A stretch of 64,000 nucleotides of DNA from contig JAIXOQ010000005.1 in the NCBI GenBank assembly GCA_027486675.1, positions 310,001 to 374,000 of the forward strand, written 5' to 3'. The notes under the pieces are model-generated. The model saw only the letters and a list, made by a program, of their open reading frames with translations, made no database searches and was not told the DNA's origin. How positions within the stretch are numbered: position 1 is the stretch's first letter; the number at the start of each line of letters is the position of its first letter. Shown in pieces: positions 63,001-64,000 of the stretch. Source of the DNA: Pseudomonadota bacterium. GTDB lineage: Bacteria > Bdellovibrionota > UBA1018 > CAIMNF01. Both the position numbers and the translations under genes were made by a program.

Positions 63001-64000
63001 TGCTTTCTAAAGTCCTCTAAATACTGCTTGCGAACGATGCCGCCCTCGGACCAGGTGTCTTGAAATGCCCAGCGACTATTGTCTTGCCCGTCAAAGCGGG
63101 TATCAAAGCGTTTTTGAAAGTCACGCGTCTTTCTTATTTGATCATCTAAAGTAATGGCTTTGGTTTTGTCGACTTCCACTGATGGATCGGTCTTAGAAGC
63201 AAGCTTTTTTCTGAGCTCTTTAGTTCTTGAATATGCAGAACCGTATCGGGAACCCCCATGTGCTTTGAGCCTTTGCGCAGCAATACTGTAGCCTGGGGAA
63301 AGCTGAACGATCGCCTCCTGCGCCGCCTTTCTTAAATCTGCAGCATCAGATTCATGCAGAAGATCAAAGGTATGTTCATCTGGCTTAAGAATTTTTCGAT
63401 GCCCTCTTTCAGTCTCCCATTCTTCCCATGCCCTATGCGCGCTGATGTCTCTTAGTAAGTCAGACTTCACCAATTTTGCGAATTCGCCTAAAAGCCGTGG
63501 TTCTAATCCCTGAAACTTTCCCCTCAGATGTTTTGTAAGATCAATGAGTCGAAAAGCTTCAAGGGAATCTTTCGTCTGAATTTTTTTTAGTAGTTTATAA
63601 AACTCATGCTCGATTTGTTTTGGAAGCGCGGATTCTTGAAAGAGTGTTCCATCAGCTTTGAAACCATCATAGGGAAGTGGATTGAAGATTGAGGCTTTTC
63701 TTTCGGATAACCAATCTTGCTGTACTTGAACCCAATCTCCATCAGCACTTTCTTTGTTGTACCGATAATTATAAACCATGTCATACACCGCATCCTCAGC
63801 AACCTTCCTTGAGAACGGCTCAAACAGGTCGAAAACATACTTTTGATGCTTCGCGTGTGCCCCCCGCACTTCGGGAAGATCAATCAATGTGAAATCATCC
63901 CTATTCAAACGTTTCTTTAAGTCACTTTTATCGAACCGGCTAAGGTCCTGACGGCGATAGGCCTTCAATCCCTCAAGTTTCTTGATTTTCTCCTGAATTT
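60024..64000 (-). CDS. Giant protein with divergent ABC1/UbiB-type kinase domain (5' end outside window)
   Basis: At least 1324 residues; the frame is still open at the window edge (IQEKIKKLEGLKAYRRQD), so a TTG at 63968 is not the real start. The first 850 visible residues are helical and unrecognised. Residues about 860-1200 (visible numbering) match the ABC1/AarF/UbiB kinase family: GPFGVKAGQFLASCGLLTPELQ (K-x-G-Q motif), RRVFIRVQKP (nucleotide-binding Lys) and FDPDGHTGNWLF...LVRIDYAQ in place of the usual HADPHPGN...LIDFG. The catalytic Asp-Asn pair is kept and the Asp of DFG is kept as IDY. The family is tied to ubiquinone synthesis and lipid-soluble substrates, but such a giant form is not typical. 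Export cannot be judged without the N-terminus. Confidence 0.8.
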   Translation of the reverse strand, partial: IQEKIKKLEGLKAYRRQDLSRFDKSDLKKRLNRDDFTLIDLPEVRGAHAKHQKYVFDLFEPFSRKVAEDAVYDMVYNYRYNKESADGDWVQVQQDWLSERKASIFNPLPYDGFKADGTLFQESALPKQIEHEFYKLLKKIQTKDSLEAFRLIDLTKHLRGKFQGLEPRLLGEFAKLVKSDLLRDISAHRAWEEWETERGHRKILKPDEHTFDLLHESDAADLRKAAQEAIVQLSPGYSIAAQRLKAHGGSRYGSAYSRTKELRKKLASKTDPSVEVDKTKAITLDDQIRKTRDFQKRFDTRFDGQDNSRWAFQDTWSEGGIVRKQYLEDFRKHLGRLHLKKAQVELAEHLFLIDDGVENRTKIDHFSLSNKRGSLLDLLDRAASEGPLDRVFKLFGEPGIQHHHRFYDGSTKSAFIEYAHGPLSTADFLYNKGQPLSEKELRQFIRHQKWFTGGLGFSQNAVPSVVQKINHEIERIKNQVFATNAPNSAATLIELEGRFQESNSVKGVSFLSGTDLRRLHSVSDVVAILEARTGTSADPIKIMHLEDYFARPDQLSEDDFSLIKSLLKSKNQDRVSDLIKNNQAAHLKLNQRVRLLQLITSSVLSGDSALQNKADELIRVLLPLAAKDSKVRNMLSPPNWIEHLAFAETKKALALFQLDQKFKWDPPKVPFESNQVRQYVDDIAKFITRQFPKDSSVKEAILDEVESRLQSTRAESDRLAKLRSKFDAANLPKEAFLLETPALITAKTMPYRQSMLLQMLVGKRDPNEFGIDKGEIDFRKKYSKQFGVPESEAMPHMVQRFRDASVPQRTGMLLQFMQERQNGILLDKDARELLFQTILGDSYKDRGFRMLFETYLGVIRSGERSTVLSYVMSKMADGDAGAGRASLKSVLEAMGPFGVKAGQFLASCGLLTPELQKELDGVFDEAAKPTRRQIHERLAELMPGQDIRLGKLAGSGSINYGVEAYVTDPKTGKQRRVFIRVQKPDVGGLAANESENWDLVAKHLRNGKDPLGHKIARVLEESNQAVMLTLRNGGSELDQRTESLVYEKAKLAYEGRSKGYSVNVAKPNDDLLDALSPKDQHTKISVYDFTDATKLPDIKDVKQRQKIAKAIIQKEMTALFDHGTFDPDGHTGNWLFDEKKQSLVRIDYAQLRTLPEGERKALKQTVGLLSKKIYTQSPKFSAPELDRLEDGLRSMLDLSDPKVNIRPAMLDAIQNKGFQSAATPHERVFQLRELIEGHLQKANPELKVALKANTQAALSSLTKLNGYTAPEIGLPKKDLHQALASHTFTTSDSVDAVVHTVKDKLNKVRKKCDLSAILSVVQGR

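Overview
This window looks like the replication-origin region of a Gram-negative member of the Bdellovibrionota (Bdellovibrio-like, formerly deltaproteobacteria). The basis is gene order: an F1 ATP synthase operon led by parA-parB-bactofilin, then rsmG and mnmG, and further on mnmE-yidC-yidD-rnpA-rpmH facing away from dnaA. That order matches what I recall of Bdellovibrio; no database was searched. Many genes encode large exported proteins of unknown function, which also fits the group.

Layout. 1-6.2 kb: cell-wall and maintenance genes (a TonB-like gene cut by the window edge, a class A penicillin-binding protein, tlyA, xseB, a large membrane-anchored unknown). 6.2-14.2 kb: parA, parB, bactofilin and ATP synthase b', b, delta, alpha, gamma, beta, epsilon in one tight run that ends at a terminator. 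14.3-16.9 kb: mnmG-rsmG, with two perfect 16-bp parS palindromes inside rsmG. 16.9-36 kb: an accessory block between mnmG and mnmE. It holds tRNA-Gly(CCC) next to a 40-bp inverted repeat, a split B12-dependent acyl-CoA mutase, four related exported proteins, an exported methyltransferase-like protein, a kinase/response-regulator pair, a compact operon that looks like a peptide-modifying (RiPP) system, an exported phytochelatin-synthase-like protease and a DUF4143-type ATPase. 36-43.9 kb: three acyl-CoA oxidation genes continuous with mnmE-yidC-yidD-rnpA-rpmH, then dnaA. 43.9-64 kb: a second accessory block with two intact and one decayed DUF4143-type ATPase genes, a giant exported-protein gene split by an in-frame TAG, an AbiE-like toxin-antitoxin pair, a four-gene operon of exported proteins, and a giant protein with a divergent ABC1/UbiB-type kinase domain that runs off the window.

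The strongest novelty candidate is the operon at 30325-32611. It encodes a GNAT acyltransferase, then a ten-residue ORF (MRKKYAHASM) with a perfect AAGGAGG ribosome-binding site and an ATGA overlap with the GNAT stop, then a 9-bp hairpin, a heme-oxygenase-like diiron enzyme with the H-x3-D-x2-H signature, and a YcaO-domain protein. The arrangement resembles microcin C in form (tiny ORF, hairpin, enzymes) but uses a different enzyme set. Other notable items are the TAG-split reading frame at 46141-49869, the private iterated palindromes at the start of each DUF4143-type ATPase gene, and the families of duplicated exported proteins.

Limits: functions are assigned by motif reading only. No homology search, structure prediction or expression data were available.
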